Source: Caballeronia mineralivorans PML1(12) | GTDB lineage: Bacteria > Pseudomonadota > Gammaproteobacteria > Burkholderiales > Burkholderiaceae | Direction of reading: 5' to 3' | Length of the DNA: 47,685 bases | NCBI RefSeq assembly: GCF_001028175.1 | Contig: NZ_AEJF01000054.1 | Coordinates: 1 to 47,685, forward strand | Shown here: positions 1 to 8,594 of the stretch, piece by piece | Layout of the letters: each line of letters starts with the position of its first letter | How positions within the stretch are numbered: position 1 is the stretch's first letter | Position numbers and translations under genes: made by a program | Notes under the pieces: model-generated | What the model was told of the DNA's origin: nothing | Databases searched by the model: none | Seen by the model: the letters and a program-made list of their open reading frames with translations, nothing else

Positions 1-163
1 CTAGTCAGGGGATTATCGCTTATCCGGTGAAACTGTAAATTCCACGCCTGGCATCCGTATCGCCGAGTCGCGTGCCGATAACGCCATAGCGCCTGCAACA
101 AAGAGAGTCGATGAGATCGGGCTGTTTGTTCGAGCAGTCTGCCGGGAAATCTTCAGGAAAAGA

Positions 164-1180
164 ATGATGAAGGCTTATCAAATCCAGGCCGGCACCGGAA
201 TTGCCGGGCTTAAACGGGTCGAGCGCGTCAGCCGTGCGCTCGAAGCTGGTGAGATTCGAGTGCGTGTCAGCGCCGCAGCACTCAACTATCGCGATCTCAG
301 TTTCGCGAAGGGACAGTTCTACAATCCCCCCGGCTATCCGCTCGTGCCGCTCGTGGACGGATGTGGGGACGTTGTCGCCGTAGGCCCGGCGGTAACGCGT
401 TTCAAGGAAGGCGATCGCGTCATCACGAGCTACTACCCGCGATGGATCGATGGTGCATTGTCGTCCGCCAAGACGGCCGTCTCCTTTGGTGCGCAGATTG
501 ACGGCACGCTTACGGAAGAACTCGTTGCGAACGAGGATGGTTTCGTTCTGGCGCCGAACAGTCTCGATGCAATCGCTGCTGCGACACTCCCATGCGCCGG
601 CGTGACGGCGTGGAATGCCCTGTTCGTTGCCGGCGCGGTCAAGCCGGGTGCAAGCGTGCTTCTCCTGGGCACCGGCGGGGTATCGCTCTGGGCACTGCAG
701 CTTGCCAAAGCCGCCGGCCTTTTTACGATCGTAACGTCATCGCAAGATGAAAAGCTCGAGCGAGTGCGCTCACTCGGGGCTGACGCGACGATCAATTACC
801 GGACGACGCCGGAATGGCAGGACGAAGTGTTGCGGCTCACCGGTGGGGTCGATGTCGTGGTCGAAGTCGGTGGCGAAGGCACATTGGCACGATCACTGAA
901 GGCTGCGGGGGCAGGCGGGACCATCGTCGTTATCGGCCGGGTCAGCGGCGGGGGCGGTGTCTCGATCGAGCCGGGTGCGCTTATCGGCGGGGCCAAGCGT
1001 CTGGTCGGCATGACAGCCGGTAGCCGCGCGATGCTCGAGCAGCTCGTCCGCTTCGTCGACGTCAATAAGATCACCCCAACCGTCGACCGAGTCTTCTCCT
1101 TCGACGAAGCTCCGTCCGCCTATGAGTATCTCGAGGGCGGGCGGCATTTCGGCAAGGTGGCAGTCGACGTGCGCGCATAG
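164..1180 (+). CDS. Zinc-independent MDR alcohol dehydrogenase / quinone oxidoreductase-like protein
   Basis: This 338-residue protein has the medium-chain dehydrogenase/reductase layout: an N-terminal GroES-like domain with the ALNYRDL segment (residues about 40-46), then a Rossmann domain with LLLGTGGVS near residue 170 for NAD(P)H binding. The cysteine-rich structural zinc loop of classical zinc alcohol dehydrogenases is absent, which places it with quinone-oxidoreductase/enoyl-reductase-like members. Two ATG codons are adjacent (164 and 167), with AGGAAAAG just upstream. It is followed at 94 bp by an orphan periplasmic binding protein on the same strand. The substrate cannot be read from sequence. 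Confidence 0.85.
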   Translation: MMKAYQIQAGTGIAGLKRVERVSRALEAGEIRVRVSAAALNYRDLSFAKGQFYNPPGYPLVPLVDGCGDVVAVGPAVTRFKEGDRVITSYYPRWIDGALSSAKTAVSFGAQIDGTLTEELVANEDGFVLAPNSLDAIAAATLPCAGVTAWNALFVAGAVKPGASVLLLGTGGVSLWALQLAKAAGLFTIVTSSQDEKLERVRSLGADATINYRTTPEWQDEVLRLTGGVDVVVEVGGEGTLARSLKAAGAGGTIVVIGRVSGGGGVSIEPGALIGGAKRLVGMTAGSRAMLEQLVRFVDVNKITPTVDRVFSFDEAPSAYEYLEGGRHFGKVAVDVRA

Positions 1181-1274
1181 CGCGATGTGCTTCTTCCGTT
1201 CCGGCAAACGGATCGCCTTCCCAGGCGTAGTTCCGCTGTGATTGTCACTGAGGCCATCAGCAAAGGAGTCGTGC

Positions 1275-2414
1275 ATGAGATTGATGTCAGCGTTGTTGGC
1301 GGTGGGGTATGCCATTACTGTTAGCTCGGCATTCGCCGCGGACCCCGTTCGAATCGGCGTCACAACCATCCTCAGCGGCCCAAATGCCGATCGCGGACAG
1401 AGCGAGCAGTACGGCGTCGAGTTGGCGTTGCAGCGCATCAACGAGTCCGGTGGCGTGCTCGGCAGGCCTGTCGAGGCGTTTTACGCCGATAACGCCGCCG
1501 ACCCGGCAGCAGGCATTGCGGCGGCGAAGCAACTTATTGAACAGCAGCGTGTTTCCGTGTTGTTAGGTGCGCTGGTGACTCCGGTGACGCGGGCGGTGAT
1601 GCCGGTAGCAAATGCGGCGAAGGTGCCGCTTGTGATCGACATCTCGGCCGGCCAGGAGTTCGTCGACGCCGCCGGCTCCGGCGGTTACGACTACGTGTTC
1701 AAAACCAGTCCCTCCGACGGCGATGTTGCGACTGCGATGATGCAGTGGCTGAAGACCAGGAACGTGCAGCGCATAGTTATCCTTACCGATGACAACGACT
1801 TCAACCGCGCCAACGCGACGGCGATGGAAGCAGCCGCGACGGCCGCGAATATAAGGACCTTATCCAGCGAAATAGTGGCGAAGGGAACGACGAATCTTGC
1901 GCCGGCTCTTGAGCGATTGACGGCGCTGCATCCAGATCGCATCGTCACTCTTCTCAGCGTGTCCAGTGCGGCGTTTTTCCGTGCGTATGAGCAAAGCGGC
2001 GAGGGCATCCCTCTTGCCGGACGCATTGATTTCGCGTCGGCCATTGCGAACTTGTCTCCCCAGTTCATGGCGGCCGGCGGGCTCGATCAAGCAGCGGGGA
2101 TTTCAGTGTTTACGCCCTCGGTTCCTACACCCGCCGTGCAAGCGTTCATGACGTCTTATCGGGCGAAATACGGACTCGCTCCGACCCAGCGTTCGATCTT
2201 TGCGTTTGAGGCGACACAGCTGGTAGTCGACGCGATTCGCCGCGCGAAGTCAGACGATCCTGCCGCAGTACAGCAGGCGCTGCGATCGACGCAGATGCCC
2301 TCCATGCTTGGCGGAACTTTTGCCATGGATGAGCACAATCATTCCCACACCGCAATGCAGATCGTCGGAATACGGGGCAGCAAGCTTGCGGTTCTCGACC
2401 AGGTCGGGAAGTAG
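1275..2414 (+). CDS. Branched-chain amino acid-type ABC transporter substrate-binding protein (orphan)
   Basis: The product (379 aa from this start) is a type-I periplasmic binding protein of the LivK / Peripla_BP_6 family. It starts with a Sec signal peptide (MRLMSALLAVGY... to SSAFAA), followed by DPVRIGVTTILSGPNADRGQ, the typical family opening. The open frame extends 33 bp upstream, but the ATG at 1275 follows AAAGGAG (1262-1268) at good spacing and begins exactly at the signal peptide. No Liv-type permease or ATPase lies in the window, so it either shares a transporter encoded elsewhere or serves a sensory role. The ligand is unknown; members bind amino acids, amides or aromatic acids. 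Confidence 0.88.
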   Translation: MRLMSALLAVGYAITVSSAFAADPVRIGVTTILSGPNADRGQSEQYGVELALQRINESGGVLGRPVEAFYADNAADPAAGIAAAKQLIEQQRVSVLLGALVTPVTRAVMPVANAAKVPLVIDISAGQEFVDAAGSGGYDYVFKTSPSDGDVATAMMQWLKTRNVQRIVILTDDNDFNRANATAMEAAATAANIRTLSSEIVAKGTTNLAPALERLTALHPDRIVTLLSVSSAAFFRAYEQSGEGIPLAGRIDFASAIANLSPQFMAAGGLDQAAGISVFTPSVPTPAVQAFMTSYRAKYGLAPTQRSIFAFEATQLVVDAIRRAKSDDPAAVQQALRSTQMPSMLGGTFAMDEHNHSHTAMQIVGIRGSKLAVLDQVGK

Positions 2415-2444
2415 GCCTTATATGCCCGATTGGGACTGCGCCGC

Positions 2445-3431
2445 CTATTGGGTGGCCACATCGGATTGCTGTGAAAAAAACTGACCGCGCGTGGCGTCTT
2501 CCAGGCTAACAATCGATTGAGCAATAGCTTCGGTTGTGGCGAGCGTGGTGATCACGCCCGTTCGTAACGCACCTAGAACGGCAGTCGTTTTCGTATTTTC
2601 GCTGGCTACGGCAATGACGTTCGGAATGTGCTTCAGATCTTCCAGGCTGAGACCGATGACCCGATCGCGTACGGGAGTGATAACTGGACGGCCTGCCATG
2701 TCGATGAAGTGGTAACCCATCAGGTCTCCGACTGCCCCGCACTGCCGCAGCTCGGCGATCTCGTCTGTCGAAAACCAGCCGGTGCGGACCATGTTGCTAT
2801 CTTCGTTGATGTCGCCGATACCGACGAGCGCGACGTGCGCTCTGCGTGCCTTATCAAGCGTGGGTTTGACGGCGTCATTGTGGAGCAATCCCTTCCGGAC
2901 CTCCGGGTCGCCGACCAGCGCAGGCGCATAAAGCGTCTCGCTGTCGCCCCCAAAACGCGCCGCGAGCCGTCGGCTGATGTGATCGGCATTCATGATCTCG
3001 CCGCCACGATAGAAGCCGCCGATTGCGCAGACGAACGTAGAAGAGCGCTGCGTCGAGGAGATCGCGTGCTCCGAGATCGCGTTGATATTGCGCCCCATGC
3101 CGACAGCGACAATCATGTCGTTGGCGAGAATGCGGTCGAGATGACTTGCGACGAGGCCAGCGAGAAGTTCGCGCTGCTTGTCCTGATCCTTGTGATTGAT
3201 CGACACGATCGCTTTCTCGATGCCGAATCGTGCGATCAATTCACGCTCGAGGTCGCGCGTATCGCGTGGATGGTGCTTCACGCGAATCTCGACGATACCT
3301 TCCTCCTGCGCGCGTTTCAGGAGACGGCCTATCTTGGCGCGCGAAAGCGAGAACTGTTTGGACAGATCTTCCTGTGTGAGTCCGTCGACATAGTAGAGCG
3401 TCGCCAGACGAGTCAGTTCGTCAGTGGTCAT
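2445..3431 (-). CDS. SorC/DeoR-type sugar-binding transcriptional regulator
   Basis: The 328-residue protein has an N-terminal helix-turn-helix (about residues 17-45, containing LTQEDLSKQFSLSRAKIGRLL) and a long C-terminal sugar-phosphate-binding domain of the SorC family, with typical motifs such as VGMGRN and GDLMGYHF. Such regulators sense phosphorylated sugars and control neighbouring carbohydrate operons. It lies 87 bp downstream of the RpiB-type isomerase on the same strand, so the two are probably co-transcribed and divergent from the sugar transporter operon. It is the best candidate to bind the four 14-bp near-palindromes at 4027-4058 and 4239-4270. The effector is unknown, but a product of the local kinase or isomerase would fit. 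Confidence 0.88.
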   Translation of the reverse strand: MTTDELTRLATLYYVDGLTQEDLSKQFSLSRAKIGRLLKRAQEEGIVEIRVKHHPRDTRDLERELIARFGIEKAIVSINHKDQDKQRELLAGLVASHLDRILANDMIVAVGMGRNINAISEHAISSTQRSSTFVCAIGGFYRGGEIMNADHISRRLAARFGGDSETLYAPALVGDPEVRKGLLHNDAVKPTLDKARRAHVALVGIGDINEDSNMVRTGWFSTDEIAELRQCGAVGDLMGYHFIDMAGRPVITPVRDRVIGLSLEDLKHIPNVIAVASENTKTTAVLGALRTGVITTLATTEAIAQSIVSLEDATRGQFFSQQSDVATQ

Positions 3432-3518
3432 ATGGTTTATCTCATTCCCATGCGGCTAAATGCAACGTGGCCTGCCACGTGCCGGTGTCCTGATGGGCCG
3501 ATGAGCTGACCGACCCGG

Positions 3519-3989
3519 TTACACAGTTTCGTCGCCGCGCGGTAATTGATGACTATCCTCGTATTCCTTGATGCGGTTTACCTTCGGGACAGAGCGCCCT
3601 CCGTCAAAGCGTGCTCCAAGCCAGGTGTCGACAATCGCTTTCGCCAGCTCGGGGCCTACGACGCGAGCGCCGATTGTAATGATTTGCGCGTCGTTGCTCT
3701 TGCTTGCGCGCTCCGCCGAATACGTATCGTGGCATTGGGCGGCGCGAATTCCGTGCACCTTGTTGGCTGCGATCGCCATCCCAATCCCGGTCCCGCACAG
3801 CAGAACGGCTCGTTCGAATTCACCTCGCGCGACGCTTTCAGCCACCGCGAACGCGATGTTTGGATAGTTCACGGGCTCCGTGCCGTGCGTGCCGAAGTCG
3901 GCGACATCCACGCCCTTGTCGACCAAATATCGCTTGATCAACTCCTTCAGGTCAAGCGCCGCTTCATCACATCCGATTGCCAATTTCAT
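3519..3989 (-). CDS. rpiB: RpiB/LacA/LacB-family sugar-phosphate isomerase
   Basis: The 156-residue protein matches the RpiB fold: LLCGTGIGM (residues 63-71, with the conserved Cys65) and IAANKVHGIRAA (73-84), then CHDTYSAE. The family interconverts aldose and ketose phosphates such as ribose-5-P/ribulose-5-P, and some members act on tetrose or hexose phosphates. The N-terminal motif is CDE (residues 7-9) where housekeeping RpiB has CDH or SDH, suggesting a substrate other than ribose-5-phosphate. GGAG lies upstream of the ATG. It is the first gene of a leftward unit with the SorC regulator, opposite a DhaKL-containing operon, which favours a ketose phosphate made there as substrate. The symbol denotes family only. 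Confidence 0.85.
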   Translation of the reverse strand: MKLAIGCDEAALDLKELIKRYLVDKGVDVADFGTHGTEPVNYPNIAFAVAESVARGEFERAVLLCGTGIGMAIAANKVHGIRAAQCHDTYSAERASKSNDAQIITIGARVVGPELAKAIVDTWLGARFDGGRSVPKVNRIKEYEDSHQLPRGDETV

Positions 3990-4026
3990 ATTTGACTCCG
4001 ATTTTCCAAATTCACCTGACAGGGGA

Positions 4027-4058
4027 CGAACAAATGTTCATCAGTGATCAAATTCTCA
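4027..4058. promoter_or_regulatory. Paired operator-like sites at the rpiB promoter
   Basis: Two 14-bp elements, CGAACAAATGTTCA (4027-4040) and TGATCAAATTCTCA (4045-4058), start 18 bp apart. The first contains the perfect inverted repeat GAACA-AA-TGTTC (4028-4039). The second overlaps the likely -10 of the leftward rpiB promoter: TTGACA on the minus strand at 4080-4075, a 17-bp spacer and GAGAAT at 4057-4052. A matching pair with the same 18-bp phase lies at 4239-4270. Assignment to the SorC-type regulator is inference. Confidence 0.65.
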
Positions 4059-4199
4059 TTTCAGTTTGCCCGAATGTCAAGGTCGCAATGAGGATGGTTT
4101 TTGCAATTACCTGCGCAAAACCGACGGCGAATAATTGCCTGAAAGCCTCTGTGGTATTGCATGTTTAGTGCATACGGGTTAACCACGTGGCCACGGAGA

Positions 4200-4228
4200 T
4201 TGACACGCATTTGGTCCCAACCTACGAT
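4200..4228 (+). promoter_or_regulatory. Sigma-70-like promoter for the sugar ABC/dha operon
   Basis: TTGACA (4200-4205), a 17-bp spacer and TACGAT (4223-4228) form a near-consensus housekeeping promoter pointing into the transporter operon. Transcription would start near 4235, just before the operator pair at 4239-4270. Confidence 0.6.
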
Positions 4229-4238
4229 GTCATCTAAC

Positions 4239-4270
4239 TGCTCAAATGTTCAATAACGAGCAAATGTTAG
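4239..4270. promoter_or_regulatory. Paired operator-like sites at the transporter promoter
   Basis: TGCTCAAATGTTCA (4239-4252) and CGAGCAAATGTTAG (4257-4270) share the CAAATGTT core with the pair near rpiB, again 18 bp start to start. They sit a few bases after the predicted transcription start, and the second touches the ribosome binding site. This placement suits repression by blocking clearance. Confidence 0.65.
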
Positions 4271-4281
4271 GAGACAAAGTG
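4269..4281 (+). promoter_or_regulatory. Ribosome binding site that fixes a GTG start
   Basis: AGGAG (4269-4273), five bases (ACAAA), then GTG (4279-4281). The in-frame ATGs at 4246 and 4264 lie in the operator sites and lack a Shine-Dalgarno sequence, so GTG is the better start for the ATPase. Confidence 0.7.
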
Positions 4282-5757
4282 AGCGACCTTCTTGTTGAAG
4301 CCACGGGTGTGCAGAAGGCATTCAATGGCGTTCGGGCAATAGATGACGGCCGTCTGAGATTGCGGCGCGGAAGCGTTCATGCGCTATGTGGCGGGAACGG
4401 CGCAGGCAAATCGACCTTCCTTGGCATCGTCATGGGTATTACCCAGCGCGACGCCGGAGAAATCCTCTTCAAGGGGCGGAGTGTCAATTTCCAGTCGCCC
4501 GCTGAAGCGCTGGCTAACCGTATCGCGATCATTACCCAGGAGCTGTCGCCGATTCCCGGCATGACGGTCGCCGAAAACCTGTATCTCGGCCGCGAGCCCC
4601 GCAGAGCTGGTGTCCTGGTCAGGTATGCGGCGCTCATCAAGCAAGCGCAGGATCTGCTGGACCGGCTCGGCTTTCCAGTCGACGCTCGCGCGAGAATGTC
4701 GTCGTTGAGCCTGGCGCAGATTCAACTCGTCGAGATCGCCAAGGCGTTTAGCCACGACTGCGACGTGATGATCATGGACGAGCCGACCTCTGCCATCGGC
4801 GAGCGCGAGACCGAGGTGCTGTTCAGTGCGATTCGCAACCTGACGGCGCATGGGGCCGGGATCATCTACGTTTCCCATCGGCTCTCCGAAATATTCCAGA
4901 TCGCCGATGACTACACGGTCTTTCGCGACGGACGATATGTCGACAGCGGGCGCATCGCCGACATCGACCGCTCCTACCTGGTGAGCACGATCGTTGGGCG
5001 CAAGCTCAATTCAGCCGAAAAAACCCGCAGGCCTGCCGGCAAGCCCGTGCTTGAGTCGACGGGGCTCTCGCGGGAGTCGGAATTCAACGATATTTCGCTC
5101 ACTGTTCACCAAGGGGAAGTCCTCGGCATATACGGACTCATGGGTGCAGGCCGGAGCGAATATCTCAACTGCGTCTATGGGCTGACCCGCCCCGACAGCG
5201 GTCAAGTCAGGCTCAATGGCCGCGCATTGCCGGTTGGGCATCCGCGCAAGGCAATTCAGGCGGGACTGTCGCTGGTGACCGAGGACCGCAAGGAGACGGG
5301 TCTTGTGCTGTCCGCTTCCGTACGGGACAACATCGCGCTTTCCGCCTACAAACGACTGTCTCGCCTGTCCTTCATCAATCGGCGAAAGGTCAAAGCCCTC
5401 GTCGAGTCGATGGTCGCGCGCATGCGGATCAAGACCAGTTCCGTATTGCTGCCGGTATCGTCGATGAGCGGGGGGAACCAGCAGAAGGTCGTGCTCGCGC
5501 GTTGTCTTTCAACCGAGCCGACGTGCCTGTTGTGCGACGAACCAACCCGAGGCATCGACGAGGGCGCCAAGCGCGAGGTGTACAGGCTTCTCGACGACTT
5601 CGTCTCGAAAGGGGGCGCCGCCATTGTGGTGTCTTCGGAGGCTCAGGAAATTCTGGATGTCAGCGACCGAGTCGCCATTTTCAAGTCGGGGCTGTTGGTC
5701 ACCGTGATCGACGGCCATACCACCACTCAGGAAGATCTTCTTCACCTCGCATCATGA
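4279..5757 (+). CDS. Sugar ABC transporter ATP-binding protein (CUT2, RbsA/XylG type)
   Basis: From the GTG start the protein is 492 residues, the usual length for a fused two-domain CUT2 ATPase. NBD1 has GGNGAGKST as Walker A, a SLSLAQIQLVEIAKA signature region and MDEPTSA as Walker B. NBD2 has the degenerate Walker A GLMGAGRSE, the signature MSGGNQQKVVLA and CDEPTRGID. It energises import of a monosaccharide or polyol with the downstream permease and binding protein. Its stop overlaps the permease start (ATGA at 5754-5757), indicating translational coupling. It is the first gene of the rightward operon, behind the TTGACA/TACGAT promoter and paired operators. Confidence 0.92.
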   Translation: MSDLLVEATGVQKAFNGVRAIDDGRLRLRRGSVHALCGGNGAGKSTFLGIVMGITQRDAGEILFKGRSVNFQSPAEALANRIAIITQELSPIPGMTVAENLYLGREPRRAGVLVRYAALIKQAQDLLDRLGFPVDARARMSSLSLAQIQLVEIAKAFSHDCDVMIMDEPTSAIGERETEVLFSAIRNLTAHGAGIIYVSHRLSEIFQIADDYTVFRDGRYVDSGRIADIDRSYLVSTIVGRKLNSAEKTRRPAGKPVLESTGLSRESEFNDISLTVHQGEVLGIYGLMGAGRSEYLNCVYGLTRPDSGQVRLNGRALPVGHPRKAIQAGLSLVTEDRKETGLVLSASVRDNIALSAYKRLSRLSFINRRKVKALVESMVARMRIKTSSVLLPVSSMSGGNQQKVVLARCLSTEPTCLLCDEPTRGIDEGAKREVYRLLDDFVSKGGAAIVVSSEAQEILDVSDRVAIFKSGLLVTVIDGHTTTQEDLLHLAS

Positions 5758-6740
5758 ATACTGAAACTACTTCCCTGAAAGTCCCCGTGGTTCAAAGCCG
5801 CGCGGCGCATATGCGCGAAGTCTATCGTCGCTACGGTATTGTCGCGGTGCTCATCGTCTTGTGCGTCGTGCTGTCTTTTGCGAACCAGTACTTTTTGACG
5901 GTTGGCAACATCGCGGACATCCTTCGACAGACGTCGATCAATGGCATCCTTGCTGTCGGGATGACCTACATTGTCCTCACGGCCGGCATCGACCTGTCTG
6001 TCGGCTCGACGCTCGCGCTTGCGGGCATCGTCAGCGCGAGTCTGGTTACCGGCGCGCATCCGCACAGCGTGATGTTCGGGCTGGCGGCGGGACTCGTTGT
6101 CGGCGTGGCCGTTGGTGCAATCAACGGACTGCTCGTTGCCCGGCTATCTATACCGCCCTTTGTCGCGACGCTCGGCATGCTGAGCGCGGCGCGGGGTCTC
6201 ACCTTTATCTATAACGACGGCATGCCTGTGACGGATCTGCCGGACGGATACCTGAATATCGGCACGGGTGCGATTGCCGGAGTACCCGTGCCGATCATCA
6301 TTTTTGCCCTCGTCGTCGTGATCTTCTGGTTTGTCCTGCGCTATACGACTTACGGCCGCTACATCTACGCGGTGGGTGGCAACGCAAGGAGCGCCAAAAC
6401 GAGCGGCATCTCGACCAGAAAGATCATCTTTTCCGTGTATGTGATCGGCGGACTGCTGGCGGGCCTCGCCGGGATCATCCTCGCCGCCCGCACGACCTCG
6501 GCTTTGCCGCAGGCTGGCCTGTCCTATGAGCTGGACGCGATCGCGGCTGTAGTGATCGGCGGGACGAGTCTTTCGGGCGGCTCGGGGTCACTCGGCGGTA
6601 CGGTCGTCGGCGCGCTGCTGATCGGCGTTATCAATAACGGCTTGAATCTGCTGGGCGTGTCGTCGTATTACCAGCAAGTTGTAAAGGGCGTCATTATCGT
6701 CGGCGCTGTCCTTCTCGATGCTTCGCGCAAGAAGCAATAA
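5754..6740 (+). CDS. Sugar ABC transporter permease (CUT2, RbsC type)
   Basis: This 328-residue membrane protein starts at the ATG overlapping the ATPase stop (ATGA). The long upstream frame extension lies inside the ATPase gene and is not used. It contains the RbsC-family segments TAGIDLSVGST (about residues 76-86) and AVGGN, IAAVVIGGTSLSGGSGS and GVINNGLNLL, with about eight to ten hydrophobic helices. It forms the homodimeric inner-membrane channel of the importer. The binding protein follows after 43 bp. Confidence 0.92.
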   Translation: MNTETTSLKVPVVQSRAAHMREVYRRYGIVAVLIVLCVVLSFANQYFLTVGNIADILRQTSINGILAVGMTYIVLTAGIDLSVGSTLALAGIVSASLVTGAHPHSVMFGLAAGLVVGVAVGAINGLLVARLSIPPFVATLGMLSAARGLTFIYNDGMPVTDLPDGYLNIGTGAIAGVPVPIIIFALVVVIFWFVLRYTTYGRYIYAVGGNARSAKTSGISTRKIIFSVYVIGGLLAGLAGIILAARTTSALPQAGLSYELDAIAAVVIGGTSLSGGSGSLGGTVVGALLIGVINNGLNLLGVSSYYQQVVKGVIIVGAVLLDASRKKQ

Positions 6741-6783
6741 CATCAACCCAAAAAGAAACAACCCGGAAACTCAGGAGACTTAA

Positions 6784-7785
6784 ATGATTTCGTGGAAAAA
6801 AGCCGTTCTGGCCTGTGCGGTGATGGGCCTGACCTGTACCGTGGCGCAGGCGAAACCCATCCGCGTCGGTGCGGCCGTGTACGGCCTCAAGGGCGAATTC
6901 ATGCAGATGTGGACCAATGCACTGAAGGCGCACCCGGCGGTCAAGGACGGTACCGTGCAACTGACGGTCTTCGACGGGAACTATGACGCGCTGACCCAAA
7001 GCAACCAGTTCGACACGATGATCACGCAGAAATACGATGCAATCATTTTTGTGCCGATCGACAAGGCGGCCGGTGCGGCTGCGGTGGCAAAGGCCGCTGC
7101 GGCACACATTCCGGTCATCGGGTCGAATACGCTTGTTTCAGGTGACAAGCTTACGTCGTATGTAGGGAGCGACGACGTCGTCGCCGGGCGGATGGAAGCA
7201 GAGGCTATCGTCAAGGCAATTGGCGGGAAAGGCAACGTGGTGATCCTCGAGGGCCCGATCGGCCAGTCTGCGCAGATCGACCGCTCGAAGGGAATCCAGG
7301 AGGCGCTGTCGAAGACCCCCGCCGTCAAGGTTATCGAGCATAAAACGGCGAACTGGTCGCGTGCCGAGTCGCTGGGTCTCGTCGAGAATTGGCTGACCGC
7401 GCATCCAGACCAGATCAGCGGGATCATTGCGGAGAATGACGATATGGCACTTGGAGCCATTCAGGCATTGAAGTCCAAAGGTATCGATCCGAAGAAAGTG
7501 CCCGTGGCCGGCATCGACGGTATTGTCGATGGCATCTCAGCGGTGAAACGCGGCGACATGACAAGCTTCTTCCAGGACTCTCAGGCCCAAGCGCAAGGCG
7601 CGCTGGATGTTGCGCTGCATACGGTGATGGGCCCGTCGTACAAACCGCGCTCGGAAATCTGGGCCGGATATGGTGCGAAAATGCCTTGGGCCGACGGCAA
7701 GGAGAAATCCTACTCGGTGCCATGGACGGAGGTCACGCCGGCAAATGCGCAAGAGATTCTCAACAAGATTCCCAAGAGTAATTAA
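6784..7785 (+). CDS. Sugar/polyol ABC transporter periplasmic binding protein (Peripla_BP_4)
   Basis: The 333-residue product has a Sec signal peptide ending near VAQA-KP (about residue 23), then a ribose-binding-protein-like two-lobe domain: YDAIIFVPID, VIGSNT, GNVVILEGPIGQSAQIDRSKGI, IIAENDDMALGAIQAL and VAGIDG. A clear CAGGAG precedes the ATG. It captures the substrate for the CUT2 permease and ATPase just upstream. Family membership points to a pentose, tetritol or other small sugar or polyol; the ligand cannot be fixed from sequence. The dehydrogenase starts 15 bp after its stop with AAGGAG between, so the operon continues. Confidence 0.9.
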   Translation: MISWKKAVLACAVMGLTCTVAQAKPIRVGAAVYGLKGEFMQMWTNALKAHPAVKDGTVQLTVFDGNYDALTQSNQFDTMITQKYDAIIFVPIDKAAGAAAVAKAAAAHIPVIGSNTLVSGDKLTSYVGSDDVVAGRMEAEAIVKAIGGKGNVVILEGPIGQSAQIDRSKGIQEALSKTPAVKVIEHKTANWSRAESLGLVENWLTAHPDQISGIIAENDDMALGAIQALKSKGIDPKKVPVAGIDGIVDGISAVKRGDMTSFFQDSQAQAQGALDVALHTVMGPSYKPRSEIWAGYGAKMPWADGKEKSYSVPWTEVTPANAQEILNKIPKSN

Positions 7786-7800
7786 TTAAGGAGTTGAGCG

Positions 7801-8568
7801 ATGCCGGTCAATTCAACGACCCTTTTCGATATCACGGACCGCGTCGCGGTCGTGACAGGTGCGGCAAGCGGTATTGGGCTTGCCGTTGCCGAGTGCCTTG
7901 CCGCAGCGGGTGCGCGTGTTGCGCTGCTCGATATCAACCCGGCAGTCAACGCGGTCGCCCAGTCGCTTCCTGGCGGTCCGGACCGGCATGTGGGTATCGC
8001 TACTGATATCACCGTCGCCGGAGCGTCGGACGCTCTGGTCCGGCGCGTGACCGAGACGCTGGGCGCGATCGACATCCTGGTCAACAATGCCGGCGTCGCT
8101 TTGCTCGACGATGCGCAAGCATTGTCCGAGGAGGCCTGGGACAGGACAATGGAGATCAACCTCAAGGCTCCGTTTCTTCTTGCGCAGGCGGTAGGCAAGC
8201 AGATGTTGAGCCGCGGCTCCGGCCGGATCGTCAATCTTGCCTCCCAGGCAAGTGTTGTCGCGCTGGAGCGTCACGTGGCGTACTGTGCAAGTAAAGCCGC
8301 GATCGTCGGCATGACCAAGGTGCTTGCACTCGAATGGGCGAAACACGGCATAACGGTCAACGCCGTTTCGCCAACGGTCGTCGATACCGAGCTCGGCAGG
8401 AAGGCATGGGCCGGCGAGGTGGGCGAAGCGATGAAGGCGAAAATACCTGCCGGACGATTCGCACGCCCTGACGAAATCGCCGCGTTGATTTTGTATCTGG
8501 TCAGCGACGCGGCCGCCATGATCAATGGCGAGAATATCGTGATCGATGGCGGTTACACCGCCCAGTAA
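7801..8568 (+). CDS. SDR-family polyol/sugar dehydrogenase
   Basis: A classical short-chain dehydrogenase of 255 residues: TGAASGIG (19-26) binds the cofactor, NNAG is at 95-98, and the catalytic Ser148, Tyr161 and Lys165 (YCASK) are intact. Asp44 at the end of beta-2 suggests preference for NAD over NADP. It most probably oxidises the imported polyol to a ketose, which the following DhaKL pair would phosphorylate. SDRs in this position act on threitol, arabitol or galactitol-like substrates in known pathways; that comparison is from family knowledge and the specific substrate is inference. Confidence 0.88.
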   Translation: MPVNSTTLFDITDRVAVVTGAASGIGLAVAECLAAAGARVALLDINPAVNAVAQSLPGGPDRHVGIATDITVAGASDALVRRVTETLGAIDILVNNAGVALLDDAQALSEEAWDRTMEINLKAPFLLAQAVGKQMLSRGSGRIVNLASQASVVALERHVAYCASKAAIVGMTKVLALEWAKHGITVNAVSPTVVDTELGRKAWAGEVGEAMKAKIPAGRFARPDEIAALILYLVSDAAAMINGENIVIDGGYTAQ

Positions 8569-8594
8569 CAACACTCAAGATGCAAAGGAACGGT

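Noticed and set aside
1..163. Possible C-terminal tail of a gene entering from the left edge (plus strand to about 38, or a minus-strand stretch ending near 20)
   Set aside because: Too short to identify a family; would need the sequence left of the window.
2628..3509. 293-codon frame on the plus strand
   Set aside because: Antisense to the SorC-type regulator over its whole length; composition is a codon-phase shadow and no family motif is visible.
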